NCBI GenBank assembly: GCA_003543135.1
Contig: DPJG01000026.1
Coordinates: 1 to 43,237, forward strand
Direction of reading: 5' to 3'
Origin: Rheinheimera sp.
GTDB lineage: Bacteria > Pseudomonadota > Gammaproteobacteria > Enterobacterales > Alteromonadaceae
DNA: 43,237 bases
Part shown: positions 15,267 through 24,672 of the stretch, piece after piece
Layout of the letters: the number at the start of each line of letters is the position of its first letter
Numbering within the stretch: the stretch's first letter is position 1
Notes under the pieces: generated by a model
Databases searched by the model: none
Told to the model about the DNA's origin: nothing
Seen by the model: only the letters and a program-made list of their open reading frames with translations
Position numbers and translations under genes: made by a program

Positions 15267-15977
15267 CTAAGCTGCAGCGGCAAAAACAACGGGCACCAGC
15301 ATAGCCGCTGCAATCAACAGCGCCAGCTCATCCCGATGGAACAGATCTTTGACAAAAGCTTCTGAATCAATAATACCCACCAGCTCACCACTGTCGGCAA
15401 ACAGTGGAATACAGGCTTCGGCCAATACTTTTGGATCGCAGGTGTAATATTCCCCACCCTGCTGCAGATAAGCCGGCACGTCGTTAATAATGCGTGCTTT
15501 ACCCGACAAACCTACACTGCTGTTATTGCTGATAGCGGCAAATTCAGTGGTCAGCGGAAACTCGGCGCGGGAAGGCTCACCAAAATAACTCAGTTTCACC
15601 AACACAGTTTCACCTGCGCTGTTTTGCCGTTTTTGATAAATGCCAAACCAGTTACTTTGGCTGTGGCTTTGATAATAACGGCTGATAGCACCCAGCCTTG
15701 CCAATAACGCATGATTGGCCGGGGTTTTGCCGCCCAGAATTGCCGATACATCATAAGGTTCTGCGGCAAGCTGGCCAAACAGCGAACAAGAGCCGCCTTC
15801 GCCCAGTTCCGGCACCTGATATTGCCACTGCACTTCAAGCTTTAAATCGGCATTTTTGACCGCAGCTTTGAGTTCAGTCTGATATTTTTCCACTGCCGCC
15901 AGCAGGCTGTTGCAGCTTGCGGCGTCCATATCGGCTGGTAATAAGCCACTTTGGGTAAGATAAGTAACAATAGACAT
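15267..15977 (-). CDS. GAF domain protein
   Basis: 236-aa cytoplasmic protein with a GAF fold in its second half (NWFGIYQKRQ, LVKLSYFGEPSRAEFPLT, SSVGLSGKARIINDVPAY, ACIPLFADSGELVGIIDSEA). The layout recalls free methionine-R-sulfoxide reductase (fRMsr/YebR): NWFGIY, a Cys-Asp pair (YYTCDP), then IPLF..GELVGIID. But only part of the fRMsr cysteine set appears to be present, so catalysis is doubtful. The N-terminal 75 residues are unassigned. The C-terminus is hydrophobic (LIAAAMLVPVVFAAAA). It sits upstream of the aminotransferase gene with hairpins between. Confidence 0.75.
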   Translation of the reverse strand: MSIVTYLTQSGLLPADMDAASCNSLLAAVEKYQTELKAAVKNADLKLEVQWQYQVPELGEGGSCSLFGQLAAEPYDVSAILGGKTPANHALLARLGAISRYYQSHSQSNWFGIYQKRQNSAGETVLVKLSYFGEPSRAEFPLTTEFAAISNNSSVGLSGKARIINDVPAYLQQGGEYYTCDPKVLAEACIPLFADSGELVGIIDSEAFVKDLFHRDELALLIAAAMLVPVVFAAAA

Positions 15978-16148
15978 TAGCCATCCAGATTTCTAAAACC
16001 GAAGCAGTCTAACAGAATCCGCTAAAAAACCAACGATTTTGCCTGACTTTTCAGCAAATAAGCGGGTCAGCCTGAGGCTGACTTGCTGAGAAACACTCTG
16101 ATGCTTTATCTTGCCATTATTCGCCCTGCCACAACAGGTATTCCCACA

Positions 16149-16511
16149 ATGAGTTCAAAAAAAATATCCTTAAGCGACTGGCAACAACAGTCGTCTACTT
16201 TGGTTTACAGCACCGACAGCGGCACTGTTACACCGGACAAAACTGAAAAACCGGCCGGCACCGCTTTTAGTGATGGTTTTTTACGGTTAAAACGCGAAAC
16301 CAAAGGCCGCAACGGCAAAGCGGTAATCACTATTGCCGGTATTGCCGAGCCCCATGACAAACTGACCGACATCGCAGCCCTGTTAAAGAAAAAATGTGGT
16401 TGTGGCGGCTCAGTCAAAGATGGGGTCATTGAAATTCAGGGAGATCAGCGTGACACAGTGTCGGCAGAACTGACTAAACTGGGTTACAAAATCAAATGGG
16501 CCGGTGGTTAA
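16149..16511 (+). CDS. yciH: YciH/SUI1 family translation factor
   Basis: 120-aa homologue of eukaryotic initiation factor 1. In E. coli YciH acts as a stress-linked inhibitor of translation initiation. The SUI1 domain fills the C-terminal two-thirds: LRLKRETKGRNGKAVITIAG, LKKKCGCGGSVKDGVIEIQG (the conserved Cys/Gly-rich turn), QRDTVSAELTKLGY. The ATG at 16149 gives the usual family N-terminus, with AGG about 9 bases upstream; the open frame extends to 16083 but without a ribosome-binding site. A small hairpin (GTCAGCC/GGCTGAC, 16066-16082) lies upstream. Confidence 0.9.
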   Translation: MSSKKISLSDWQQQSSTLVYSTDSGTVTPDKTEKPAGTAFSDGFLRLKRETKGRNGKAVITIAGIAEPHDKLTDIAALLKKKCGCGGSVKDGVIEIQGDQRDTVSAELTKLGYKIKWAGG

Positions 16512-16540
16512 AGGCTACAACAAGCCATTGTTTTGGCGAT

Positions 16541-16568
16541 AAAAAAGGCGACTAATGTCGCCTTTTTT
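16541..16568. terminator. Bidirectional terminator after yciH
   Basis: AAAAAAGGCGAC / GTCGCCTTTTTT perfect stem, TAAT loop; it serves yciH and the convergent amidohydrolase operon. Confidence 0.9.
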
Positions 16569-16584
16569 ATTGTTTTAAACCAGC

Positions 16585-17880
16585 TTAGATGGCCGGTTTT
16601 TGGCTGTATTTATGATGCAGCTGTTTATTGCGATCGTTCAGTGTCACTTCGCGACCATCAATCCACATAGCGCTGACTTTATGCGTCAGATAATCAAAAA
16701 TATCACCATCAGACACCACCACAGTGGCGGCTTTGCCCACTTCCAGCGAACCAATTTTATCGGCTACACCGGCAATTTGCGCCGCGTTAATAGTGACTGC
16801 TGCCAGCGCCTGCTCCTGGGTTAAACCATAACTGATGGCCTGACCTGCGCCAAACACCACGTTACGGGTGTCCCAATAACCATCCAGCGACAACGCAAAC
16901 TTCACCCCGGCTTTTTGCAACAAGGCCGGCGTCTGGAAAGCGGTGTTGTTGGCTTCGTCATCACGCTCCGGAATACCGTAAGGTGCGGTGAACACCACGG
17001 CAACATTTGCTGCCGCAAGCTCATTGGCCATACGCCAGCTGTCACGTCCGCCCACTATCACCAGCTTCAGTTGATACTGTTTGGCCAGTTCCATCGCTTG
17101 TTTGATTTGGCGTAAATCGTCGGCATGCACAAACAAAGGTCTTTGGCCTTTAAACACCGGGATCATCGCCTGCCAGCGTGAATCCACCCCTTTGTTTAAG
17201 CCAGCCGCTTCGGCGTCGGCATAAGCTTTGGCCTGCACAAAATAGTCTTTTAACTTTTGCAGGGCCTTGGCGTTTTCTTTGGCCATTTCTTCCGGCTTTT
17301 TATGATTCCACCAGTTGGCAACAGTGCTGGTGGAGGGCCAGTTGATATGTAAACCCACAGCGTCAGCAACAGTTGCATCCTGCCAGGTCCAGGCATCCAG
17401 CTGCATCAAGCTGGACTGGCCCATTAAAGCACGGCCTTTTGGATACACCAGGCTGTAACTAAAACCATTGCTGCGCACCGTTGGGATCACTTCCGAATCG
17501 GCGTTATAGGCAATGCGGGCACGGATATCCGGGTTAGTGTCTGTCACTTCAGACGTATCGTCGGTGGCGCGTACCGCTTCAATTTCAATCAGACCCAGCT
17601 GATTGGCCAGTGCAATCAGGCCCGGGTACAGGTGTTTACCCTGCAACGACACCACTTTGGCACCTTCAGGCGCGGCCAGATCCACACCCATGGCGGCAAT
17701 TTTGCCATCAACCATCAGCAGGTCGGCATTTTCCAGCACACCCTTTGTTGCCGTATGAATAGTGGCGTCCGTTAATAACACAGGCGCTGTTTGTTTGGCA
17801 CCAGGCACTATGTCATGCGCCAGCGCCGGGCTCACTGCAGCGGCAATGAGCAACGAAATCAGTGATTTATTTAAATTCAT
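16585..17880 (-). CDS. Exported amidohydrolase-like protein lacking the HxH metal motif
   Basis: 431-aa protein with a signal peptide (MNLNKSLISLLIAAAVSPALA) and the amidohydrolase layout: N-terminal beta part (TDATIHTATKGVLENADLLMVDGKIAAMG), TIM-barrel core, and the C-terminal closing strand (GSLEVGKAATVVVSDGDIFD...VSAMWIDGREV). Where active members read PGLIDxHxH, this one reads YPGLIALANQLGLIE, so the first metal ligands are missing. VHADD and SLDGYWD remain. It is probably a non-catalytic partner or a strongly diverged enzyme. The start is 10 bases after the stop of the 1033-aa gene, with TAGGAGAT before it, so both are one operon. Confidence 0.87.
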   Translation of the reverse strand: MNLNKSLISLLIAAAVSPALAHDIVPGAKQTAPVLLTDATIHTATKGVLENADLLMVDGKIAAMGVDLAAPEGAKVVSLQGKHLYPGLIALANQLGLIEIEAVRATDDTSEVTDTNPDIRARIAYNADSEVIPTVRSNGFSYSLVYPKGRALMGQSSLMQLDAWTWQDATVADAVGLHINWPSTSTVANWWNHKKPEEMAKENAKALQKLKDYFVQAKAYADAEAAGLNKGVDSRWQAMIPVFKGQRPLFVHADDLRQIKQAMELAKQYQLKLVIVGGRDSWRMANELAAANVAVVFTAPYGIPERDDEANNTAFQTPALLQKAGVKFALSLDGYWDTRNVVFGAGQAISYGLTQEQALAAVTINAAQIAGVADKIGSLEVGKAATVVVSDGDIFDYLTHKVSAMWIDGREVTLNDRNKQLHHKYSQKPAI

Positions 17881-17890
17881 TTGTTATCTC

Positions 17891-20800
17891 CTACAGCGCC
17901 GCATGCGAATGCAGATGCTGACCGCCACTGAAACGGGCTTTTAACCAGTCGCCATTGTCTTCACAGTGCCAGATAGGTTCGTTGGTTTTGTGGGTACCGC
18001 CACTGCCTTTTCTGGCAGCGTCAGATGCACCCAGCACTTTTTGCATCAGCTGTTGTTTCTCAGCCAATACCTGCTGTTGTAACTGTGCATCTCTGTTGAT
18101 GTCGTAATAAGGCACACCGTCAATCCAGGTTTGTTGTGCCTGGGCGTAGACCGACAGCGGGTTGGCGCTCCAGAGCACAAAGTCAGCCTGTTTGCCTTCG
18201 GTGACAGAACCTACTTTGTCCTGAATATTCAGCTGAATGGCCGGATTAATAGTGACCATCTTCAGCGCTTCTTCTTCCGACATACCACAATATTTCACCG
18301 ACTTGGCGGCTTCCTGATTCAGGCGGCGTTGTAAATCCGGGCTGTCAGAGTTCACAGAAACCAGCACACCGCGGTCGGCCATTAAACAGGTATTGCTTGG
18401 AATAGCGTCCTGCACTTCCATTTTATAAGCCCACCAGTCGGCAAAGGTTGAAGCGCTGGCGCCGTGTTTTTTCATTTCATCGGCCACTTTGTAACCTTCC
18501 AGAATGTGGGTAAAGGTATGCACTTTAAAACCAACTTCGTCTGCTAAATCAATCAGCATCAGAATTTCAGAAGCCACATAAGAGTGAGTGTGGACAAAAC
18601 GTTGTTTATCCAGAATTTCCACCAGGGTTTGCAGGCGGTAATCTTTTCTTGGTGGCGCTGTGACTTTTTTCTCGCTGCGCGATAAGTTGTCGTAGGCAGC
18701 CCAGGCCGCTTTGTATTCTTTTGCTGCCTGGAAAGCGTCACGGATAATAGTTTCTACACCAATCCGGGTTTGTGGGTAGCGGCTGGTAAAAGCTTCCCCC
18801 CAGTTGGCCTGTTTGACGTTTTCCCCCAGTGCAAACTTAATGCTTGGTGGTGCGTCTTTAAACTTCAGACCTTCAGGCGTCACACCCCAGCGCAGCTGAA
18901 TAATTTGCGCCTGACCGCCGATAGGGTTGGCACTGCCGTGCAGCAATTGTGCAGTGGTGGTACCACCGGCTAAACCACGGTAAATATTAATATCATCCGG
19001 ATCCAGCACATCACCGATTTGCACTTCTGAGGTCACAGCGTCTGAACCTTCGTTGACGCCCATTTCAATGGCGATGTGTGAGTGTTCGTCAATAATACCG
19101 GCGGTTAAATGCATGCCGGTCGCATCAATCACCTGGTAACCCGAAGGTGTCGACAAGTTCTGGCCAATGGCACTGAATTTACCGTCTTTCACAATGACGT
19201 CGGTATTTTCCAGTTTGCCAGCTTTATCTGAAGTCCAGACAGTGGCGTTTTTGATATGGACATTTTTTCGGGTCAGTGGCGCATCTAAACCAAAAGCACG
19301 GTTTGGATAAGTCACTTTTGACAACAGCTGAGTGTCGCTGTCCGCTTTGCTGTCACTGGCTTTGGCAGGTACTGACTCTTTACTCAACATCTGCTGCTGA
19401 CGGCTACCTGATGGCAACAACAACTGCGCCGACAATAAGGCACCGTCCAAAGTAGCACTGACCTGCAGCACACCGCTGCCTGCCGCTGCTTCAGTTAAAT
19501 CCGCAGTAAATTGCAGTTTGTTGTCATTCTGACTCAGGTTTTTCAGCGCTACGTTTTTGTCGCCGTTGATGAGTTTGCCGTCAAGTTTGCTGCCTTCTCC
19601 TGTCAGTTCCAGCTTTAACGCCTGACCTTGCAGGTTCAGGTTATACAAACCGGCAAACTGCGGCTGTTGCAGCGGTTTAAACTGATGCTCCTGCCCACGG
19701 ATCCAGGTGGCAACAATTTCACCGTCTTTAAATAAATCACCTTTAGCAATAACTAAATCGGCCTGATAACCAGGCGCAACTTTACCCAGTTGTTGTGGCA
19801 AACCCAGCATAGCAGCAGGTACTGTGGTTAACGCCGCCAGCGCTTTATCTGCCGCTAAACCATGGTTAACGGCTTTACGCAGGTTCGGCCAGAACTGATC
19901 TTTTTTCTCCAGCGCATGGGTGGTCAGCGCAAAAGGAATACCGGCTTTGGCCATCGAAGCCAGGTTTGCTGGTGCCCTTTCCCAGTGACGCAGCTGCGCC
20001 AGATTCACATCCAGCTGGTCATCAATACTGGCAACAGCAGGCGCTTCAGGGTAAGCCACCGGCATAATAAAACTGCGGCCGGTGTTTTTAATTTCATTGA
20101 TGCGGCTGTACTCAAAACCAGAACCCAGCAACACGGCATTTTGCAGGTTAAATTCCTTCAGCAAACTGTCAACACGCAGCACGGCTCTGTCGTCTGTGGT
20201 TTCAAACACCAGGCCTGCCTGCGGTAATTTGGCTAAAGCCGCCAGCGCAGCGTTAAACTCTACCGGCTGCTGGCTGATCAAAGTGTCTTGCTTGCCATAA
20301 GCGTCGCGGTACCAGTTGGCGTCCGACAAGGTCTGGCGGATCAGCGCAATACTGCCCATCAGCGAAGACGGATAACTTTGTTTGGAGCTGCCTTTATCAA
20401 AGGCCATAAAATGCGCGCCTTCGGCTTTTAAAATCAGCTCACCCGGCAACCCTTTACCTAAAGACGCCACCACGGCCTGGCCACGGAAAATACCGTCCTG
20501 ACGTGCCGACTGCACGACAGTAAAACCTTGTTCGGTATAAGCTTTGGCATCATCGGCCACAGGAACAAAGTCATGTGCCCACTGGCGTTCAGCATGAATA
20601 GCTGCGTTACTGGCATTACCGCCTTTACGTTCATTCTGATACACAGGGTCGTCGCCAAAAGAAAAGGCTTTGGCGCCTGCTGTTTTTTCCACACCATAAC
20701 CACTGTAAGCATCAATAAAACCGGCATAAATATGATGACCACTGGCATCGATACGGCGATAACCGGCAGGTGCAGCTGCGGTGCTGACCGCAGTAATTCT

Positions 20801-20992
20801 GCCATCTTCAACCAGCACTGTGGCATTGTCGATTTTTTTACCTGGTTCGGTGTGCACAGTGGCGTTGACAAAAGCCAGCAAGTTTGGCGTTTTATCACGA
20901 ATACCCTGCAACGGACGGGTCTGATCTGCCGCGACCGGCGCAATGGACAAAACCATAGCGGCGCTCATCACAGAGAGGCGGAATGAATTCAT
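17891..20992 (-). CDS. Exported double amidohydrolase-family protein
   Basis: 1033 aa, about twice the usual amidohydrolase length. A signal peptide (ending PVAA-DQ) is followed by two amidohydrolase-like units. The first (about 30-445) has lost the metal motif (GFIDAYSGYG in place of DxHxH). A beta-rich linker (about 450-560) follows. The second unit keeps GIIDEHSHI, HTHSY, FTHILEGY and NSDSPD, the expected metal and catalytic residues of imidazolonepropionase-like enzymes. The C-terminal tail is His-rich (WHCEDNGDW, HLHSHAAL). The ATG at 20992 follows AGGAACC. The substrate may be a peptide or cyclic amide but cannot be stated. It lies 29 bases after the GGDEF-EAL gene. Confidence 0.88.
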   Translation of the reverse strand: MNSFRLSVMSAAMVLSIAPVAADQTRPLQGIRDKTPNLLAFVNATVHTEPGKKIDNATVLVEDGRITAVSTAAAPAGYRRIDASGHHIYAGFIDAYSGYGVEKTAGAKAFSFGDDPVYQNERKGGNASNAAIHAERQWAHDFVPVADDAKAYTEQGFTVVQSARQDGIFRGQAVVASLGKGLPGELILKAEGAHFMAFDKGSSKQSYPSSLMGSIALIRQTLSDANWYRDAYGKQDTLISQQPVEFNAALAALAKLPQAGLVFETTDDRAVLRVDSLLKEFNLQNAVLLGSGFEYSRINEIKNTGRSFIMPVAYPEAPAVASIDDQLDVNLAQLRHWERAPANLASMAKAGIPFALTTHALEKKDQFWPNLRKAVNHGLAADKALAALTTVPAAMLGLPQQLGKVAPGYQADLVIAKGDLFKDGEIVATWIRGQEHQFKPLQQPQFAGLYNLNLQGQALKLELTGEGSKLDGKLINGDKNVALKNLSQNDNKLQFTADLTEAAAGSGVLQVSATLDGALLSAQLLLPSGSRQQQMLSKESVPAKASDSKADSDTQLLSKVTYPNRAFGLDAPLTRKNVHIKNATVWTSDKAGKLENTDVIVKDGKFSAIGQNLSTPSGYQVIDATGMHLTAGIIDEHSHIAIEMGVNEGSDAVTSEVQIGDVLDPDDINIYRGLAGGTTTAQLLHGSANPIGGQAQIIQLRWGVTPEGLKFKDAPPSIKFALGENVKQANWGEAFTSRYPQTRIGVETIIRDAFQAAKEYKAAWAAYDNLSRSEKKVTAPPRKDYRLQTLVEILDKQRFVHTHSYVASEILMLIDLADEVGFKVHTFTHILEGYKVADEMKKHGASASTFADWWAYKMEVQDAIPSNTCLMADRGVLVSVNSDSPDLQRRLNQEAAKSVKYCGMSEEEALKMVTINPAIQLNIQDKVGSVTEGKQADFVLWSANPLSVYAQAQQTWIDGVPYYDINRDAQLQQQVLAEKQQLMQKVLGASDAARKGSGGTHKTNEPIWHCEDNGDWLKARFSGGQHLHSHAAL

Positions 20993-21021
20993 GTATAGGT
21001 TCCTGATTTTAATTCGGAAAT

Positions 21022-23991
21022 TTAACTGATTGTGTCGTAGTTTAATCGGGACAATTCCTGTTCTGCCAATGGCATACTGAAGAAATACCCCTGCACCAGA
21101 TAGCACGCATTGTCATGCAGAAAGTTGACTTGCTCTTGTGTTTCCACCCCTTCGGCCACCACACGCAGATCCATCTTCTGCGCCATCGCAATAATGGCGG
21201 CTGTGATGTCCATGTCGTTTTTATCTTCCGGGATATCTTTCACAAAAGAACGATCGATTTTCAGCTCGTCTACCGGGAAACGCTTTAAATAACTCAGCGA
21301 CGAATAGCCTGTACCAAAGTCGTCGATAGATAAAGCCAATCCGAGCCGTTTTAACTCGTTTAACTGGACAATAGCCGCATCGGTATCGCCCATTAACATA
21401 CTTTCGGTGATTTCAAAAATCAGATGTTCAGGTGATGCGCCGGTGCGTTTCAAAATACGCTCCACCACAGAGGGTAAATCCTGATCGGTAAACTGGCGGG
21501 CCGACAGGTTAATAGACACAGTGACCAGATTGCCTCTGCTGTGTTGGCGCGCCAGAAAACGACAAGCTTCCAGCACTATCCATTCGCCAATCTGCACTAT
21601 TAAACCTGTGCTTTCCGCCACCGGAATAAAACGCAGCGGCGGCACCATAGTGTTGTCGGGCCTGAGCCAGCGCAGCAATGCTTCGTAACCGATAATCTGC
21701 TTGCTGCGGATATCAATTTTCGGCTGGTAATACAACATAAACTGTTGTTCGCGAATAGCTTCGCGCAGCTGGTTTTCAATTTCCAGCCGCTCTTTGGCTG
21801 CGTCGTTTAGATCCTGACTGAAAAAGTGATAGGTGTTTTTACCTCGGGCTTTGGCCTCGTACATCGCCAAATCGGCGTGTTTGAGCAGCAGCTCCTCTTC
21901 ATCGGCATCTTCCGGCGCTATGGTAATACCGATACTGGCGCTGATGGACACATCATGACCAGCCAGGCGCACCGGTAGCGCAAATGCCTGCTGCAGATTA
22001 GTGGCGATAGCGGCGGCCTGTTTGCGGTCGGCAATACCACTTAAAATCACCGCAAATTCATCACCGCCAAGGCGGGCAATGGTGTCTTCTTCGCGCAGCC
22101 GGCTGATTAAACGTCTGGCCACTTCTTTTAATAATTCATCACCGGCATCATGGCCCAGGGTGTCGTTAATACGCTTAAATTCGTCCAAATCAAAATACAA
22201 CAGCGCAAAGTGGTAATAACCGCGGCTGGACATCGCAATGGCTTTTTTCAGCTGGTCACGGAAATAACTGCGGTTGGCAAGGCCGGTTAAAACGTCGTAA
22301 TAGGCCAGCTGCTCCATTTTGCGCTGGCTTTCTTTGATAAAAGAGATGTCCTGCATGGCGCAAACGTAATTGCTGACATCGCCTTTATCATCGCGGATAG
22401 GCGCTATGGCCAGGCTGGCCCAGAACTGCTTGCTGCCTTGTTGCAACAACATGTCACCACGCCAGTGATGCCGCTCCTGCAAACTTTGCAAAATATCGGC
22501 ACCCACAAAACGCATTTCCTGGGCAAACAGCAGATGTAAAGGTTTGGCGATGACCTCCACCGGAGTACAGCCAATCATTTCCAGCAAAAAGGGATTTACG
22601 TATTCTATTTGCAGCTGATGGTCGGTAATGACAATGCCCGAGCTGGAAAAAGCCACGGCTTTACTGAGTTTACGGGTGGCGCGTTCTGCTTCTTCTTTTT
22701 CCTGGATCCGCGTGTTTAAACCGGAAATCAGCTGGTGAATTTCATCAGACATCCGCAAAAATGCCCGGTTTAATAAACCAATTTCATCGGAGCGCTCGTC
22801 AAGCTCCAGCTGGCTGGCTTCACCATGGGATAAGCGCTGCACAGCACCGGCTAAGCGGGTCAGGCGTTTGAGCACAAATTTATAGATAAAAAACTGCAGC
22901 GCCAGTGCCACAATCAAAGCCACCAGCAAAAACAGCAGCACCACGTTGTCGCGGTAACTATCAAGGCCTTCAATGACATGGGCTTTGCTGTGGTACAAAG
23001 ACACATACCAGTTCAGCCGCTCAATACGGGCGGCGGATGCCACATAGTCAGGAATTGATTTACTGTTGGCGTCCAGCTCTTTTGGCGACTGCACCACCCT
23101 GTTAATAAACTGCGCCAGCTGTGGATTAGCCGGTTTGACGCCAACCGCCAGCTGATTCATCACTGGTTTTTGCAGGCTTTGTTGCAGACTGTTGTCGCTA
23201 TCGTGTAATAAATTGCCGGCGCCATCAAATAACAAGGCTTCGCGCCCGGGTTCCCACAACGAAATTTGTGATAAATTGGCAAAAACTTCATCCAGCACTA
23301 CATCGGTGCCGGTAATACCAACAAACTCATCGTTGATATAAACCGGGATCACCAGGCTGGTCATCCACTTTTGCCAGATGGTGTCAAAATACAAAGGGGT
23401 CCAGCGTGGCAGCCGCGCCGGGTTTTGCTCCGGCGTGGCAATATTAAAAAAGATGTCCTGCTGAAAATTATGATCCGCCTGAATTTCCAGCGCCCAGTCA
23501 GCAGGCGCTATGCGAATAAAACCGTCTTTGGAAATAAAATAAAAGTTAAAAAAGTCTTCCAACAATACGGGCGCCAGTTGTTGCCACAACTCGGCGGTCT
23601 GTGAAAAATAGGGATGAGGATTTTGCTGAAATTTTTGTTGTTGCTGAAAGGCGGCGGATAAATCGTCTTTACTGCGGGCACTGCCATCAGGCAAAAAGTC
23701 GGGTTTTACTTCCGTCACTTCAGGTTGACTTGCCAGATAACGGCTGACCACCTGATTGGCACTGATGGCCTTTTTTTCTTTTTGCCAGAATTCGCTGTCG
23801 AGCTGTTTGGCATAACGATTGGTGGTTTGGACCAGCGAGATACGTTCCTGCTCAATCAGCACTTCCTGTTGCAAAGCCAGCATAGCAAATGCAATCAGGG
23901 TACTGGCTGCAACCGTCAGCAAAAACACCAAAGCAGAAAATTTGATGCTAAGCGAATTCAGACCTGAGGTTTTATAACTTGCTTCCTTCAC
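21022..23991 (-). CDS. Membrane sensor with dCache-HAMP-PAS-GGDEF-EAL (c-di-GMP turnover)
   Basis: 989 aa. TM1 (17-39), a periplasmic double-Cache-like sensor (about 45-345; FYFISKDGFIRIAP, ITGTDVVLDEVF), TM2 (350-371), HAMP (372-425), PAS (about 440-555, SGIVITDHQLQIEYVNPF), GGDEF (about 565-725) and EAL (about 740-985). The GGDEF motif is intact (642-646) and is preceded at the right distance by an RxxD inhibitory site (REED). EAL is intact (770-772, YEALLRW), with EITESML, SIDDFGTGYSSL, KIDRSF and AEGVE. Both synthesis and hydrolysis of c-di-GMP are therefore possible. The GTG start has AGGG 6 bases upstream. Confidence 0.93.
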   Translation of the reverse strand: MKEASYKTSGLNSLSIKFSALVFLLTVAASTLIAFAMLALQQEVLIEQERISLVQTTNRYAKQLDSEFWQKEKKAISANQVVSRYLASQPEVTEVKPDFLPDGSARSKDDLSAAFQQQQKFQQNPHPYFSQTAELWQQLAPVLLEDFFNFYFISKDGFIRIAPADWALEIQADHNFQQDIFFNIATPEQNPARLPRWTPLYFDTIWQKWMTSLVIPVYINDEFVGITGTDVVLDEVFANLSQISLWEPGREALLFDGAGNLLHDSDNSLQQSLQKPVMNQLAVGVKPANPQLAQFINRVVQSPKELDANSKSIPDYVASAARIERLNWYVSLYHSKAHVIEGLDSYRDNVVLLFLLVALIVALALQFFIYKFVLKRLTRLAGAVQRLSHGEASQLELDERSDEIGLLNRAFLRMSDEIHQLISGLNTRIQEKEEAERATRKLSKAVAFSSSGIVITDHQLQIEYVNPFLLEMIGCTPVEVIAKPLHLLFAQEMRFVGADILQSLQERHHWRGDMLLQQGSKQFWASLAIAPIRDDKGDVSNYVCAMQDISFIKESQRKMEQLAYYDVLTGLANRSYFRDQLKKAIAMSSRGYYHFALLYFDLDEFKRINDTLGHDAGDELLKEVARRLISRLREEDTIARLGGDEFAVILSGIADRKQAAAIATNLQQAFALPVRLAGHDVSISASIGITIAPEDADEEELLLKHADLAMYEAKARGKNTYHFFSQDLNDAAKERLEIENQLREAIREQQFMLYYQPKIDIRSKQIIGYEALLRWLRPDNTMVPPLRFIPVAESTGLIVQIGEWIVLEACRFLARQHSRGNLVTVSINLSARQFTDQDLPSVVERILKRTGASPEHLIFEITESMLMGDTDAAIVQLNELKRLGLALSIDDFGTGYSSLSYLKRFPVDELKIDRSFVKDIPEDKNDMDITAAIIAMAQKMDLRVVAEGVETQEQVNFLHDNACYLVQGYFFSMPLAEQELSRLNYDTIS

Positions 23992-24103
23992 TCGCGACCC
24001 TGATGGTTGTCTTTTTTATCATCGGAAGATTTGGTACCTGTCCCGCCTCTGTGGTAAACCGGCTCTTGCCGACTATACCAAAGCGCTGAAAAGCTTTAAC
24101 ATT

Positions 24104-24115
24104 ATTGCATGCAAT
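24104..24115. repeat. Perfect 12-bp palindrome before the cytochrome c' gene
   Basis: ATTGCATGCAAT, 22 bases upstream of the start codon. It could be a regulator site or chance; no matching regulator is nearby. Confidence 0.25.
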
Positions 24116-24137
24116 TCAAACAAATGAGAATCATCGG

Positions 24138-24593
24138 ATGAAAAAACTCTTAATAAGCACCACCCTGTTAGCATTGTTGAGCAGCTCTGTGATTGCCGCC
24201 AGTGCCTTTACTGAAGCCGAAGATGCGGTGAGCTACCGTCAGCACAGCTTTCAGCTCATTCGCCACAATATGGCGGACATTAAAGATATGTTAGGCGGCG
24301 CTGTGCCTTATGAAGCACAACGCGTGCAAAAACGCGCCGATGCGCTGGCCACTTTAACCACGCTGCCGTGGGAAGCTTTTACCGTGCCAGGCGCTGATAA
24401 AGCCAGCAAAGATGCCAAAGCGGAAATCTGGCAAAACCTGCAGGATTTCCAAAGCCGTGGTGAGCAGCTGGCCAAAGATGCCAAATCACTGCAATCTGCA
24501 GCCCAAACTCAGGATCAGGCCAAGGTAAAAGCTGCTTTTGCTGCTTTTGCCAAAAACTGCAAAGCTTGTCACGACAAATATAAAGCAGACTAA
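24138..24593 (+). CDS. Cytochrome c' (c-556 type)
   Basis: 151-aa exported four-helix-bundle cytochrome. The signal peptide ends near VIA-AS (residue 20). The single heme site CKACH (141-145) lies close to the C-terminus, as in class II cytochromes c, with Lys following. RQHSFQLIRHNMADIKDML is the typical first helix. Class II cytochromes carry electrons or bind NO in the periplasm. The ATG at 24138 gives the signal peptide at once; an in-frame codon at 24105 would add an unlikely extension. It is convergent with a cytochrome b561 gene, its plausible membrane partner. Confidence 0.92.
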   Translation: MKKLLISTTLLALLSSSVIAASAFTEAEDAVSYRQHSFQLIRHNMADIKDMLGGAVPYEAQRVQKRADALATLTTLPWEAFTVPGADKASKDAKAEIWQNLQDFQSRGEQLAKDAKSLQSAAQTQDQAKVKAAFAAFAKNCKACHDKYKAD

Positions 24594-24609
24594 TGCGCTG
24601 ATTAAAACC

Positions 24610-24638
24610 AAAAAGCGCAGTTGAACTGCGCTTTTTTT
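24610..24638. terminator. Bidirectional terminator between cytochrome genes
   Basis: AAAAAGCGCAGTT / AACTGCGCTTTTT stem with T runs on both strands. Confidence 0.85.
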
Positions 24639-24672
24639 ATGCCTGTAGTTATGAATGTGCCGATGCCTGTCC

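Noticed and set aside
20458-20943. 161-aa minus-strand ORF and its plus-strand counterpart (20528-20986)
   Set aside because: Alternative frames of the signal-peptide-bearing amidohydrolase gene, whose own frame has clear domain motifs.
24123-24137. Fur box before cytochrome c' (AATGAGAATCAT...)
   Set aside because: Only the left half matches the Fur consensus; the right half does not.
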